A stretch of 37,292 nt of DNA from Rhizobiales bacterium Ga0077548 (GTDB lineage Bacteria; Pseudomonadota; Alphaproteobacteria; Rhizobiales; Xanthobacteraceae), in NCBI GenBank assembly GCA_001464215.1, contig LNEZ01000026.1, forward strand, positions 1-37,292. The letters are read 5' to 3'. How positions within the stretch are numbered: position 1 is the stretch's first letter; every line of letters starts with the position of its first letter. The notes under the pieces were generated by a model, which saw nothing but the letters and a program-made list of their open reading frames with translations, did not search any database and was not told the origin of the DNA. Position numbers and translations under genes: made by a program. This document shows, one piece after another, positions 14,069-22,036 of this stretch.

Positions 14069-14638
14069 ATGACCGATTTAATCCGCTACGACCTCCTCGC
14101 GCAGGACGCGCTTCGCGGCGTTGTCCGCAAGGTGCTGGTCGATGTCGCGAAAGACGGGTTGCCCGGCGAGCATCACTTCTTCATTGCCTTCGATACGCGT
14201 GCACAAGGGTTGCGCATCTCGGATCGCCTCCGCGCACAATTCCCCGAAGAAATGACCATCGTCTTGCAGCATCAGTTCTGGGACTTAAAAGTCGGCGATC
14301 ACGCCTTCGAAGTCGGCGTTTCCTTCAACGGCGCACCGGAACGGCTGTTGATTCCCTTCGCCGCCGTCAAAGGCTTCTTCGATCCGTCGGTGCAGTTCGG
14401 GCTTCAGTTCGAAGTCGTCTCGAACGAAAACGCCGAAGGCCAGACTGGCGAGTTGAAAATCGCGAACAACGACAAGACCGGCGAAAAGCCGGTTGCAGTT
14501 ACACCGCCGAAGGGCGCCGCCTCGGAACCGGAAGTCGCAAAGCCCGCGCGCGAGAAAGCGCCGGAGAGCGCACCCGCCGAGAAGCCTGATGCCTCCGGCG
14601 CGGAAATCGTCAGCCTCGACAAGTTCCGCAAGAAGTGA
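14069..14638 (+). CDS. sspB: SspB, ClpXP adaptor for ssrA-tagged proteins
   Basis: A 189-residue alpha-type SspB. The N-terminal domain (about 1-120: IRYDLLAQDALRGVVRKVL, HHFFIAFDT, MTIVLQHQFWDL, FNGAPERLLIPFAAVKGF, DPSVQFGLQF) is the tag-binding fold. A flexible Ala/Pro/Lys/Glu-rich linker follows, then a short C-terminal motif (EIVSLDKFRKK) of the kind that docks on ClpX. It delivers tmRNA-tagged proteins to ClpXP. It lies directly downstream of ssrA, so tag and adaptor are genetically linked. The stop overlaps the GTG start of folA by 4 nt. Confidence 0.92.
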   Translation: MTDLIRYDLLAQDALRGVVRKVLVDVAKDGLPGEHHFFIAFDTRAQGLRISDRLRAQFPEEMTIVLQHQFWDLKVGDHAFEVGVSFNGAPERLLIPFAAVKGFFDPSVQFGLQFEVVSNENAEGQTGELKIANNDKTGEKPVAVTPPKGAASEPEVAKPAREKAPESAPAEKPDASGAEIVSLDKFRKK

Positions 14639-15150
14639 ATTCGCTGCCACTCGTTCTCGTCGTCGCCGTGGCAGAGAACGGCGTGATCGGCCGCCGCGGG
14701 CAAATGCCGTGGCGCATCTCCGGCGATCTCAAACACTTCAAAGCCGTTACGATGGGAAAACCCATTCTCATGGGCCGCAAGACCTATGACTCGATCGGCA
14801 AGCCGCTGCCCGGACGCACCAGCATCGTGCTGACGCGCGATAAAAACTGGCGTGCCGAAGGCGTCCTCGTCGGGCACTCGCTTGATGAAGTCCTTAAACT
14901 CGCAAACGACGATGCGAAGAAAACCGACGCCCGCGAAATCGCGATCGTCGGCGGCAGCGCACTGTTCGAAGAGACGCTCCCGATCGCCGCGAAGATCGAA
15001 CTTACCGAAGTGCACGCTTCGCCCGAAGGCGATGTGCTGTTTCCCAAATACGACCGCAACGCATGGCGCGAAACGCGCCGCGAAGGCCCGATGCAAGGCG
15101 ATAAAGACGAATTCGCCTATTCGGTCGTGACGCTGGAGCGGAAAAGCTAG
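14635..15150 (+). CDS. folA: Dihydrofolate reductase
   Basis: A 171-residue enzyme reducing dihydrofolate with NADPH to tetrahydrofolate. Visible motifs are ENGVIGRRGQMPWRISGDLKHFK (substrate/cofactor loop with the Met20-like segment), GKPILMGRKTYDSIGKPLPGR (NADPH site), IAIVGGSALFEETLP (GG nucleotide-binding turn) and ELTEVHASPEGDV. GTG 14635 overlaps the sspB stop (GTGA), indicating coupling. Its stop overlaps that of the convergent AsmA-like gene (CTAG). thyA, a frequent partner of folA, is not present in this window. Confidence 0.93.
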   Translation: MNSLPLVLVVAVAENGVIGRRGQMPWRISGDLKHFKAVTMGKPILMGRKTYDSIGKPLPGRTSIVLTRDKNWRAEGVLVGHSLDEVLKLANDDAKKTDAREIAIVGGSALFEETLPIAAKIELTEVHASPEGDVLFPKYDRNAWRETRREGPMQGDKDEFAYSVVTLERKS

Positions 15151-18100
15151 TTCTGGCTGCGCGGCTGCGGTGCGGTCGGAATGTTCGCCGGCGGCGGCAG
15201 CAACGGCGCGCTCTCGATATCGCTCTTTGCCGGCAGGCGCTTTTTCTGCACAGGTGGCACGACGCGATCTTCCTGCGGAAGATTCATGTTGGCAGGGTTT
15301 TGTCCCCCGCGTTCGATCGCGCGAAGCGTGATCGCGGTAATCAATGCCTTGGCATCCACTTTACGCTCCGGCGCTTCGAACGGTCCGGCCCAGCGAATGA
15401 CGGCCCCCGGACGCACCGCCGAATTGCCGGCCACTTCGATATTCAGAAGCGCTTCGGCACTTCGCTTCGGCAGGTTGAGCGAACCTGAAAGCAGGATTTC
15501 GATATTGCCAGCCTTTGCCTTGGCCGATCCGCTGCGGAGAATGCCGTTTGCAATGACAAGCGGCGCCTCGAGCTTTGAGACCTTGAGCGGCGCGCGATCG
15601 AGCGCGGCAAGCAGTGCCTGCTCGATTTTCTTTTCGTCGGGCGTATCCTTCGCTGTCGCCGCAAAGACCGTACTGACCGAGGTCGCGTCGGTCTGGTCGA
15701 TTTCAAGCGCAGTTAAAGCAATCGTCCCCTGCCCCGAAATACTCGCGAGCAGGCTGTCCTGATAACTGCCGTTTGCGCTTAGGGTGAGCGAACTCCGTAA
15801 CGTCCCGCGCAGCGCCTTGGCCGAAAGCAATGTCGCGAGCGCCACATCGGTCAGGTCGAGTTTGATCTCGGCCACGCGCGGAAAAGTGTCGGCAAATCGC
15901 AGGCTGCCTGTGATTTTGCCCCCGGCAAGCTCGCCACGCAGATTATCGAACACGGTTTCATAGCGGCCAACGCGCAGGTCCAACTCTGCTTTCTGCACGG
16001 CGGCACGCTCGGAGAGTACGAGTGTCGCAACTTCCATACGCAATGCGCCGGGGAAATTGGATAGCACCGGAACGCTGAGTTCCGCGGTCGCTTCATTCGC
16101 GCGGCCAATAGCAAGCGAGATCAACGCGGCTGCATTCGCGCGCTCCAACGCGATCTGACCCGCGAAGGGCGACACCTCACCGGCAGGAAACGTGAAACGC
16201 CCCGTCCCGCGCGAGCCTGCAAGGTCAAAAGCAAGTTTTTCGAAGACGAAATTGTTCCCTTCGCGCAGGAGATTTGCGCTGCCGCTTGCGGACAGCACAT
16301 CCGGCGAAGCGCGGTCGGCAAGCACGAAAGCCTTGCGCAAATCCTTCGATTTCAGGTTGAGCGCGAGCACGGGCTCGAAGCGCCCGTCCGGGCCGAAACG
16401 AAACTCGCCTTTCGCGGTGATCTCCGTCTCCGGCAAACGGAATACAGCATCGACCGGCTGGCGCGCGTTACGAAGCTCGCCAAGATCGAATGCAAGCGTA
16501 GCCTCGCCCGATTTCGCAAGCACGCGCCAGCCGTTCTTGACCGGCAAGAACGTGCCAGAGAGCCGCAAAGGAGAATAAGAAGCAGCATATTTGCCCACGA
16601 TCAGAGCAAAATCCTCGCTGCCCGAAAGGCGCTCAAGCAGCGTGACAAAGCCGCCATTGCGGATGATTTCCGCCGTGAATTCGGTCGCGTCCTGCGCCTG
16701 CTTCGCGGTGAGAGTCACGCCGTCGAAATCGTTGAGTTCAAGGCGTTCGATCTTGAACTCGCTGCCGTCGCGTTTCACCGTCAGTCCCGCCTTCCTGACC
16801 GGCCTCTCGAACAATCGGGCATCTGTTGCGGAAAGCTCGGCAAGAATATCGATCTCTTTGCCAAAATTCGAAATATTCTGGGCGAACGGAATAAGCCCAT
16901 CCAGTTCGGCATTTCTCAGAGCGAGCTTCAATTCTGCCAAAGGCGGCTTGCCATCCGAGCCGGAGCGAAGCGCAACCGAGCCCGTGATACTTGCAGCACC
17001 AAGAGTAACTTCGAGATTGCGGAACGAAGTCAGTGACGGCGCGAAAGAAAGCTCGCCTTTCACACGAAGCGTCTGGCCCAACGAAAACTTTGCAGCCGCT
17101 TCTTCTCCAAGCAGCCAGCGCGCAAAAATCTGCGGCTCCTCGCTTTCGAAGGAAAGCGGGCCTGAAAAAACGTCTTTATCGGTTATCCCCGTGAGCGTGA
17201 CTGCTGCCCGTCCCGGCAGCCGCGCCTCCAAACGCTCCAGCGCTACCGCGCCGTTCTGCGCGCGAAGATTTACCCGCACATCGCGCGAAAGTTGTCCTCC
17301 GGCGAGAAGGCCGTCAGCGGCAATCGCAATCCGGGAGGCGAGCGGCAGTGAAGCGAGTAATCGCCGCGCTTCGGAAAGCAACGGCAACACGTGCGCGGCA
17401 CCGCTCGACGCCGCTTTCTGGTCGCCGAGATCTAGGTCGATGCGCTTGCTTGCGAGCGTTGCCTCAAGCGAGCCGTCGGCACGCGGATCGAGTTTCGCTT
17501 CGCCCGAGAGCGTGATCGGCAACTCGCTTTGCCCGAGCGCAAGTTCGAGATTGTTGAAACGAAGTTCGGAAACAACGCCCGACACATCGGACGAAACGCG
17601 CCATGGCAACACACCGCTGCGCTGCGCGGCAATTACTTTGCCGTCGAAACGGGGAGCGGCATCCGCAAGCGCGAGCAGACCATCTGCTTCAAAGGAGATG
17701 CCGTCGCCCGGACGCTCAAGCGCGAGCCGGACGCGGGCAGAATGTTCGGCGGTGAAGCGCCCGGACGACGCGCGAAGAATCCACCGCATCCCGTTCAGAC
17801 GAAATCCGCCATCGACGCGGAAAGGGCCTTCGCGCGAGACCAGTTCGCCGCGCGCGGAGAAGTCGTCGGCGAGAAATGTCGAACTGGTGCGGCGATCCTC
17901 GATCGTGAGCGAACCAGCTTCCAACACGAAGCCGCTTACAGAGATCTCCTGGCCGCCAGTCGCGGAAGGTAAAAGCAACTTGCCATCCTTTTCGATCACA
18001 ATCCGGATCGCGGGACGCGAGACGACAAACTCGCTCGCCTCCACTTTTCCCGAAAGCAACGCAGGCAAGGAAAGCGATCCGCGCATCTCGCTGGCGCGCA

Positions 18101-18335
18101 TACCAGTACCCTTCTCGGCGTCACCGAGCGAAACATTGCGCAACACGAAAGCGGGCGTGGGAAGAAGCGTCAGATCGATATTACCGGAGATGGTGACGCG
18201 CGTGCCAGCAAGCGCACTCGCCTGCGCTTCAAGCTGCGGCCGCCACTCGTTCCAGTCGATGAAGAACGGCGCCACGAATGCAGCCAAGATCGCGGCAATC
18301 AGCGCAAGTCCAAGCCCAAGCAAGGTCGTCTGCAA
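15147..18335 (-). CDS. AsmA family protein
   Basis: A 1062-residue protein anchored by one N-terminal membrane helix (LLGLGLALIAAILAAFVAPFFIDWNEW). The N-terminal AsmA segment follows (ALAGTRVTISGNIDLTLLPTPAFVLRNVSLGD), then a long beta-repeat body. The C-terminal AsmA-like region lies at about 840-1010 (LTLSANGSYQDSLLASISGQGTI, LLNIEVAG), with a disordered Pro-rich end. AsmA-type proteins are elongated periplasmic bridges linked to lipid transport and outer-membrane assembly; the exact role here is inferred. The start is TTG at 18335 with GGAG upstream. The last four bases overlap folA. Confidence 0.88.
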   Translation of the reverse strand: MQTTLLGLGLALIAAILAAFVAPFFIDWNEWRPQLEAQASALAGTRVTISGNIDLTLLPTPAFVLRNVSLGDAEKGTGMRASEMRGSLSLPALLSGKVEASEFVVSRPAIRIVIEKDGKLLLPSATGGQEISVSGFVLEAGSLTIEDRRTSSTFLADDFSARGELVSREGPFRVDGGFRLNGMRWILRASSGRFTAEHSARVRLALERPGDGISFEADGLLALADAAPRFDGKVIAAQRSGVLPWRVSSDVSGVVSELRFNNLELALGQSELPITLSGEAKLDPRADGSLEATLASKRIDLDLGDQKAASSGAAHVLPLLSEARRLLASLPLASRIAIAADGLLAGGQLSRDVRVNLRAQNGAVALERLEARLPGRAAVTLTGITDKDVFSGPLSFESEEPQIFARWLLGEEAAAKFSLGQTLRVKGELSFAPSLTSFRNLEVTLGAASITGSVALRSGSDGKPPLAELKLALRNAELDGLIPFAQNISNFGKEIDILAELSATDARLFERPVRKAGLTVKRDGSEFKIERLELNDFDGVTLTAKQAQDATEFTAEIIRNGGFVTLLERLSGSEDFALIVGKYAASYSPLRLSGTFLPVKNGWRVLAKSGEATLAFDLGELRNARQPVDAVFRLPETEITAKGEFRFGPDGRFEPVLALNLKSKDLRKAFVLADRASPDVLSASGSANLLREGNNFVFEKLAFDLAGSRGTGRFTFPAGEVSPFAGQIALERANAAALISLAIGRANEATAELSVPVLSNFPGALRMEVATLVLSERAAVQKAELDLRVGRYETVFDNLRGELAGGKITGSLRFADTFPRVAEIKLDLTDVALATLLSAKALRGTLRSSLTLSANGSYQDSLLASISGQGTIALTALEIDQTDATSVSTVFAATAKDTPDEKKIEQALLAALDRAPLKVSKLEAPLVIANGILRSGSAKAKAGNIEILLSGSLNLPKRSAEALLNIEVAGNSAVRPGAVIRWAGPFEAPERKVDAKALITAITLRAIERGGQNPANMNLPQEDRVVPPVQKKRLPAKSDIESAPLLPPPANIPTAPQPRSQN

Positions 18336-18443
18336 AAAGTCAGCTCCAAGGAATTCAACCGTACTTGGCCGAAACCGGCCCGGTCCACCAGCAAGAAGAC
18401 CCTAGCGTCCCGATTGAGCGGGAATGGGGCAAGGGTTTTATCA

Positions 18444-18492
18444 GCGCATGGCCCCGAAAAGTGGGTACCGGTTTTCGGATAAGGCCATGCGC
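18444..18492. repeat. Palindromic intergenic repeat (rhizobial type)
   Basis: The arms GCGCATGGCC and GGCCATGCGC are perfect 10-bp inverted repeats. The inner part has CCGAAAAGTGGGTACCGG followed by TTTTCGG. I recognise this as a dispersed palindromic element of Rhizobiales genomes. It fills the gap between the AsmA-like gene and the dehydrogenase gene; the rest of 18336-18497 shows nothing else. Confidence 0.8.
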
Positions 18493-18497
18493 CAAAC

Positions 18498-19904
18498 TTA
18501 AAGCGCGACGATCTTTCCCGGATTCATGATGTTGTCGGGGTCGAGCGCGCGTTTGAGCGTCCGCATCATCTCGATAACCGCCGGGCCGTGCTCGGCTTCC
18601 ATATACTTCATCTTGCCCTGCCCGACGCCGTGCTCGCCGGTGCAGGTGCCTTCCATGCGATGCGCACGCTCGGTCAGACGATCGAGAAATACTTTGACGC
18701 GCGAAAGCTCGTCCTCGTCGTCCATGTCGATGACTAAGCTGACGTGAAAGTTTCCGTCGCCGACATGGCCGACGATGGGGCCGAGCAGTTTCATGTCCTG
18801 CAAGTCTTTGTCGGTCTCGAGCACCGCCTCAGCGAGTTTCGAGATCGGCACGCAGATGTCGGTAGCAAGCGCCTTCGCGCCGGGGCGGAGAGACATCATC
18901 GCGAAATACGCATCGTGACGCGCCTGCCAGAGTTTGGTGCGCTCCTCGGCCTGCGTCGTCCATTGCAACGGCCCGCCGCCGCACTCGGCTGCGATCTCGC
19001 CGAAGCGCTCGGTCTGCTCCTTCACGCCGGCTTCCGAGCCGTGGAATTCGAGAAACAGCGTCGGCGCTTCCGCGAGATTTAATTTCGAATAATTATTGGT
19101 CGCCCGGATCGCCATGGCATCGATGAATTCAATGCGCGCGACCGGAATGCCGGACTGGATCGTCGCAATCGTCGCCTGACACGCGCCTTCCACCGACTTG
19201 AACGGGCATACTGCGGCGGAAATCGATTCCGGAATTGCGGAGAGCTTCAACGTCAATTCGGTAATCACGCCGAGCGTGCCTTCGGAGCCGACGAAGAGCC
19301 GCGTCAGGTCATAGCCCGCCGAAGACTTCTTCGCGCGGGAAGCCGTGCGGATCAGTTCGCCGTTCGGCAACACGGCTTTTAGCGACAGCACGTTGTCCTT
19401 CATGGTGCCGTAGCGCACCGCATTGGTACCCGAGGCGCGCGTTGCCGCCATGCCGCCCAGCGAAGCGTCCGCTCCCGGATCGATCGGGAAGAACAGTCCC
19501 TGATCGCGCAAATACTCGTTGAGTTTCTTGCGGGTGACGCCGGGCTGGATCACGCAGTCGAGATCCTCGGCGTGGACCGCCAGCACCTCGTTCATTTGGG
19601 CGACGTCGATGCAGATGCCGCCCATCGGCGCATTCACATGACCTTCGAGCGAGGTGCCGGTCCCGAACGCGATCACCGGCACCTTGTGCGCGGCTGCGAT
19701 CTTGACCGCGTCCTGCACATCTTCGGTGGAAGCGGCATAGACCACGGCGTCGGCGGCCTCGTTCGGCAGCCATGTCGTGGTGTTCGCGTGCTGGCGGCGG
19801 ACTTCCATCGAGGTCACGACTTTGTTGCCAAGCTTGGCGTGCAGCGCAGCGATGGCCTTTTCGACCGCGGCGGGTTCGGCCCGCTTCAGGGCGGCGTTCT
19901 TCAT
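18498..19904 (-). CDS. FAD-linked oxidase, D-lactate dehydrogenase/GlcD-like
   Basis: A 468-residue flavoprotein. The N-terminal FAD-binding domain (about 40-220) shows VPVIAFGTGTSLEGHVNAP, VQAGVTRKKLNEYL-like VIQPGVTRKKLNEYL, DPGADASLGGMAATRASGT and FVGSEGTLGVITELTLKL. The C-terminal FAD-oxidase domain ends with MEGTCTGEHGVGQGKMKYM and DPDNIMNPGKI. The layout is that of cytochrome-linked D-lactate dehydrogenases, with D-2-hydroxyacid dehydrogenases of the GlcD group as the alternative. GGAGG lies before the ATG. No glcE/glcF partners are nearby, which favours a stand-alone enzyme. Confidence 0.88.
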   Translation of the reverse strand: MKNAALKRAEPAAVEKAIAALHAKLGNKVVTSMEVRRQHANTTTWLPNEAADAVVYAASTEDVQDAVKIAAAHKVPVIAFGTGTSLEGHVNAPMGGICIDVAQMNEVLAVHAEDLDCVIQPGVTRKKLNEYLRDQGLFFPIDPGADASLGGMAATRASGTNAVRYGTMKDNVLSLKAVLPNGELIRTASRAKKSSAGYDLTRLFVGSEGTLGVITELTLKLSAIPESISAAVCPFKSVEGACQATIATIQSGIPVARIEFIDAMAIRATNNYSKLNLAEAPTLFLEFHGSEAGVKEQTERFGEIAAECGGGPLQWTTQAEERTKLWQARHDAYFAMMSLRPGAKALATDICVPISKLAEAVLETDKDLQDMKLLGPIVGHVGDGNFHVSLVIDMDDEDELSRVKVFLDRLTERAHRMEGTCTGEHGVGQGKMKYMEAEHGPAVIEMMRTLKRALDPDNIMNPGKIVAL

Positions 19905-20092
19905 TGGCGTCCTCCGGTTGCAGACGACTTTAGCAAACAGATTTGCCTGCCGTCAGTCATGTGCCGTCTCAAGCAGGAAAAGAGTCCAAGGAATCGCCGC
20001 AAACGCGCCAAACCATTGCCCGTCGTAAAGTTACAATGCATGATTGTAGTCAGAACAAAGAAAAGATTCGACCACAGGGCCGGTTACAAGAA

Positions 20093-20602
20093 ATGTTGCA
20101 GCGCCTCGACTTCGAACCAGTCTTCTTTGCACCGTTCGTTTCCTCGGCGAGGACGGTCGAGCCCGGCTGGATCGACTACAACGGCCACCTCAACATGGCC
20201 TATTACAACGTGCTGATCGACCGCTCGGTCGATGAGGCGTTCGCGCTGGTGGGCCTCGGCCCGGAATACGTGAAAGAGCGTGGCCACTCCTTCTTCACCG
20301 CCGAATGCCATGTCCGCTATTTGCGGGAGCTTCAGGCCGGCGAGACCGTCCGCACCACAATCCGGCTGATCGACTACGACGAGAAGCGCATTCACTTCTT
20401 CGCCGAGCTCTACCACGCCCATGAAGGCTGGATGTCGGCGACCTCCGAGCAGATGGCGCTGCACGTGAGCCTGAAGTCGAAGAAGGTGGTGGCGCTGCCT
20501 GACGACGTGCTCGACCGGTTGGCGGCGATGAAGGCCGCGCACGGGGCACTGCCTGCCCCCGAAGGCATCGGTCGCAAGATCGGCATGGCCAAGCGCAGCT
20601 GA
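20093..20602 (+). CDS. Hotdog-fold thioesterase
   Basis: A 169-residue acyl-CoA thioesterase-like protein of the 4HBT group. The signature VEPGWIDYNGHLNMAYYNVLID (residues 22-43, with the active-site Asp/His region) is followed by RGHSFFTAECHVRYLRELQAGE and the strand-rich IHFFAELYHAHEGW. The substrate may be a small acyl-CoA. The reading frame is open upstream, with an ATG at 20036 giving 19 extra residues; neither start has a clear ribosome site, and 20093 is chosen because homology-like sequence begins there. The stop codon lies inside the first unit of a 30-bp tandem repeat. Confidence 0.8.
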   Translation: MLQRLDFEPVFFAPFVSSARTVEPGWIDYNGHLNMAYYNVLIDRSVDEAFALVGLGPEYVKERGHSFFTAECHVRYLRELQAGETVRTTIRLIDYDEKRIHFFAELYHAHEGWMSATSEQMALHVSLKSKKVVALPDDVLDRLAAMKAAHGALPAPEGIGRKIGMAKRS

Positions 20603-20680
20603 AGACTGCGCCAAACCAAAAAGCGTAGCTGAAAGCTACGCTTGGCAAAAAAGCGCAGCCTGCTCTGCCCGCTTGGGCGC
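20591..20680 (+). repeat. Three degenerate 30-bp tandem units
   Basis: Units start at 20591, 20621 and 20651, each opening AAGCGYAGC. Units 1 and 2 agree at 21 of 30 positions. The second folds into a perfect hairpin (AAGCGTAGCT-GAA-AGCTACGCTT, 20621-20643); on the minus strand it is followed by TTTTTGG. The first unit contains the stop codon of the thioesterase gene. Confidence 0.6.
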
Positions 20681-20780
20681 CATTTGCCCCCGATAGTTAA
20701 TCAAACATTACCGTGATCATGCACCCCTGCGGGGTCGGTCATGCAACCTTACCTATTCTAGGTGCGTCGCAAAATGACTA

Positions 20781-20795
20781 TATTGCAATGCAATA
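20781..20795. promoter_or_regulatory. Perfect palindrome upstream of the DUF1127-like gene
   Basis: TATTGCA-A-TGCAATA is a perfect 7-bp inverted repeat with a 1-bp centre, located 61 nt before the start of the small gene at 20856. It could be an operator within the promoter region; the binding protein is unknown. The surrounding 20681-20855 also has an ACCCC-TGC-GGGGT hairpin and no gene. Confidence 0.4.
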
Positions 20796-20855
20796 GACGA
20801 TTTGCACGACCGGCCGGGCGGTGTCCCGGCACGAAGCGGAAGAAGGAGAACTCCC

Positions 20856-21059
20856 ATGGCCGCACTAACCTACTCCCCTACCTATGCTCCCGCTGCCACA
20901 GCCGCAGCGAAGACCGGTAAGAGCTTCTGGGCCCGCGTTTGGGATCGGATTGTCGAAGCGCGTATGCGTCAGGTCGAGCGCGAAATCCGTATGCACCTGA
21001 GCTACGTTCCGGAAGAACTGCTCAAGAACTACCGCGACCTGCCGTTCATCAAGAACTGA
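20856..21059 (+). CDS. Small basic protein, DUF1127-like
   Basis: A 67-residue cytoplasmic protein. The first 20 residues are Ala/Thr/Tyr-rich and probably disordered. The rest is a charged helix pair (FWARVWDRIVEARMRQVEREIRMHLSYVPEELLKNYRDLP) resembling DUF1127-type small proteins of alphaproteobacteria, some of which regulate phosphate, carbon or RNA processes. AAGGAG precedes the ATG at good spacing and a strong terminator follows, so it is a stand-alone, probably well-expressed transcript. The family call is by resemblance only. Confidence 0.75.
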   Translation: MAALTYSPTYAPAATAAAKTGKSFWARVWDRIVEARMRQVEREIRMHLSYVPEELLKNYRDLPFIKN

Positions 21060-21080
21060 GCGACGCGAAAAGCGAATTCG

Positions 21081-21120
21081 AAACGCCCCGGCCTCCCCCG
21101 CCGGGGCGTTTTTCTTTTCA
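21081..21120 (+). terminator. Strong rho-independent terminator
   Basis: AAACGCCCCGGC / GCCGGGGCGTTT form a perfect 12-bp stem (21081-21092 with 21100-21111) with a C-rich loop, then TTCTTTTC. It closes the DUF1127-like gene. Confidence 0.93.
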
Positions 21121-21130
21121 GCGCGCTCGA

Positions 21131-21158
21131 ACCGAAGTCGGATTTATCCGACTTCGGT
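21131..21158. repeat. Perfect 13-bp palindrome abutting the prmA stop
   Basis: ACCGAAGTCGGAT-TT-ATCCGACTTCGGT is a perfect inverted repeat ending one base before the prmA stop codon. No T-tract follows on either strand, so it may stabilise the prmA mRNA end or act as a transcription-end hairpin. It is separate from the terminator at 21081. Confidence 0.6.
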
Positions 21159-22034
21159 CTATAACTTTCTAAGCGTGAGCGTCGTCCAGTTCTCAATCGT
21201 CTCACGACGAACAAGCCGCATCCCTTGCGCGCGGTAGCGCGTGAGCGCCGCAAGCGCCTGCCACGGAAGAAGGCCCGAGAGAATGACGGTCGCGCCCGGT
21301 GCCGCGAGCGAAGCAATCGGCCGCGATAGCTGCTTCAACACAGGCAAGAGGATATTCGCGAAAATCAAATCGTAAGGCGCGTATTGCGCGATTGTCGGGG
21401 CACTCAGGCTACCCGTGTGCAACAGACCTACATACGGCGAAGCGCGGTTCGCTCGCACGTTTTCTTTCGCGACCACGACCGAGGCGCGGTCGATCTCGGT
21501 CCCGATCACCGGCGCCTTGAAAACACGCGCGGCGGCAATCGCAAGCACGGCGGTGCCCGTGCCGACATCGAGAATACGTTTCGGCTTATCGGTCCGCGCA
21601 AGGCGCTCGAGTGCGCGCAGACAGCCAAGCGTGGTGCCGTGATGGCCGGTGCCGAAGGCAAGTGCCGCTTCGATCTCGACCCCGATTTCGTTCGCTCTGA
21701 TCTTGTCGCGGTCGTGCGAGCCATGGATTGCGAAACGTCCGGCGCGGACGATCTTCAAGCCTTCGAGACTCGCCGCGATCCAGTCTTTCGCGGCCAGCGT
21801 TTCGTATTCGACGGAAGCGTCCTGCTTTATTTCTGTGACCGCGGCTGCAATCGCGTGCTTGTCGGGCAGATCCGGAAAATGCGCTTCGGCAACCCACGAG
21901 CCGTCGGATGCCTCGAACGCGCCGACCGCGCCCTCGCCTTCGAAGAAGCGTTCCAGCAGATGATCTGCAATGCGTTTGGCGTCATGCTCGTTCGCGCGCA
22001 CGCGAACGACGTGGCTTTCCGGGAAATCCGCCAA
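21159..22034 (-). CDS. prmA: Ribosomal protein L11 methyltransferase
   Basis: A 291-residue SAM-dependent methyltransferase that trimethylates ribosomal protein L11. The C-terminal catalytic domain shows the family block AFGTGHHGTTLGCLRAL, motif I ILDVGTGTAVLAIAAA, an acidic second strand (VIGTEIDRASVVVAKENV) and the substrate-side FANILLPVL. The N-terminal ~120 residues form the L11-recognition domain. It starts with TTG 2 nt after the helicase stop, with AAGG upstream, so it is coupled to that gene. Confidence 0.93.
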   Translation of the reverse strand: MADFPESHVVRVRANEHDAKRIADHLLERFFEGEGAVGAFEASDGSWVAEAHFPDLPDKHAIAAAVTEIKQDASVEYETLAAKDWIAASLEGLKIVRAGRFAIHGSHDRDKIRANEIGVEIEAALAFGTGHHGTTLGCLRALERLARTDKPKRILDVGTGTAVLAIAAARVFKAPVIGTEIDRASVVVAKENVRANRASPYVGLLHTGSLSAPTIAQYAPYDLIFANILLPVLKQLSRPIASLAAPGATVILSGLLPWQALAALTRYRAQGMRLVRRETIENWTTLTLRKL

Positions 22035-22036
22035 GA

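Noticed and set aside
16591-18405. A 604-residue open frame on the plus strand
   Set aside because: It lies antisense to the AsmA-like gene, is Ser/Arg-rich with no recognisable domain, and is explained by the codon bias of the opposite strand.
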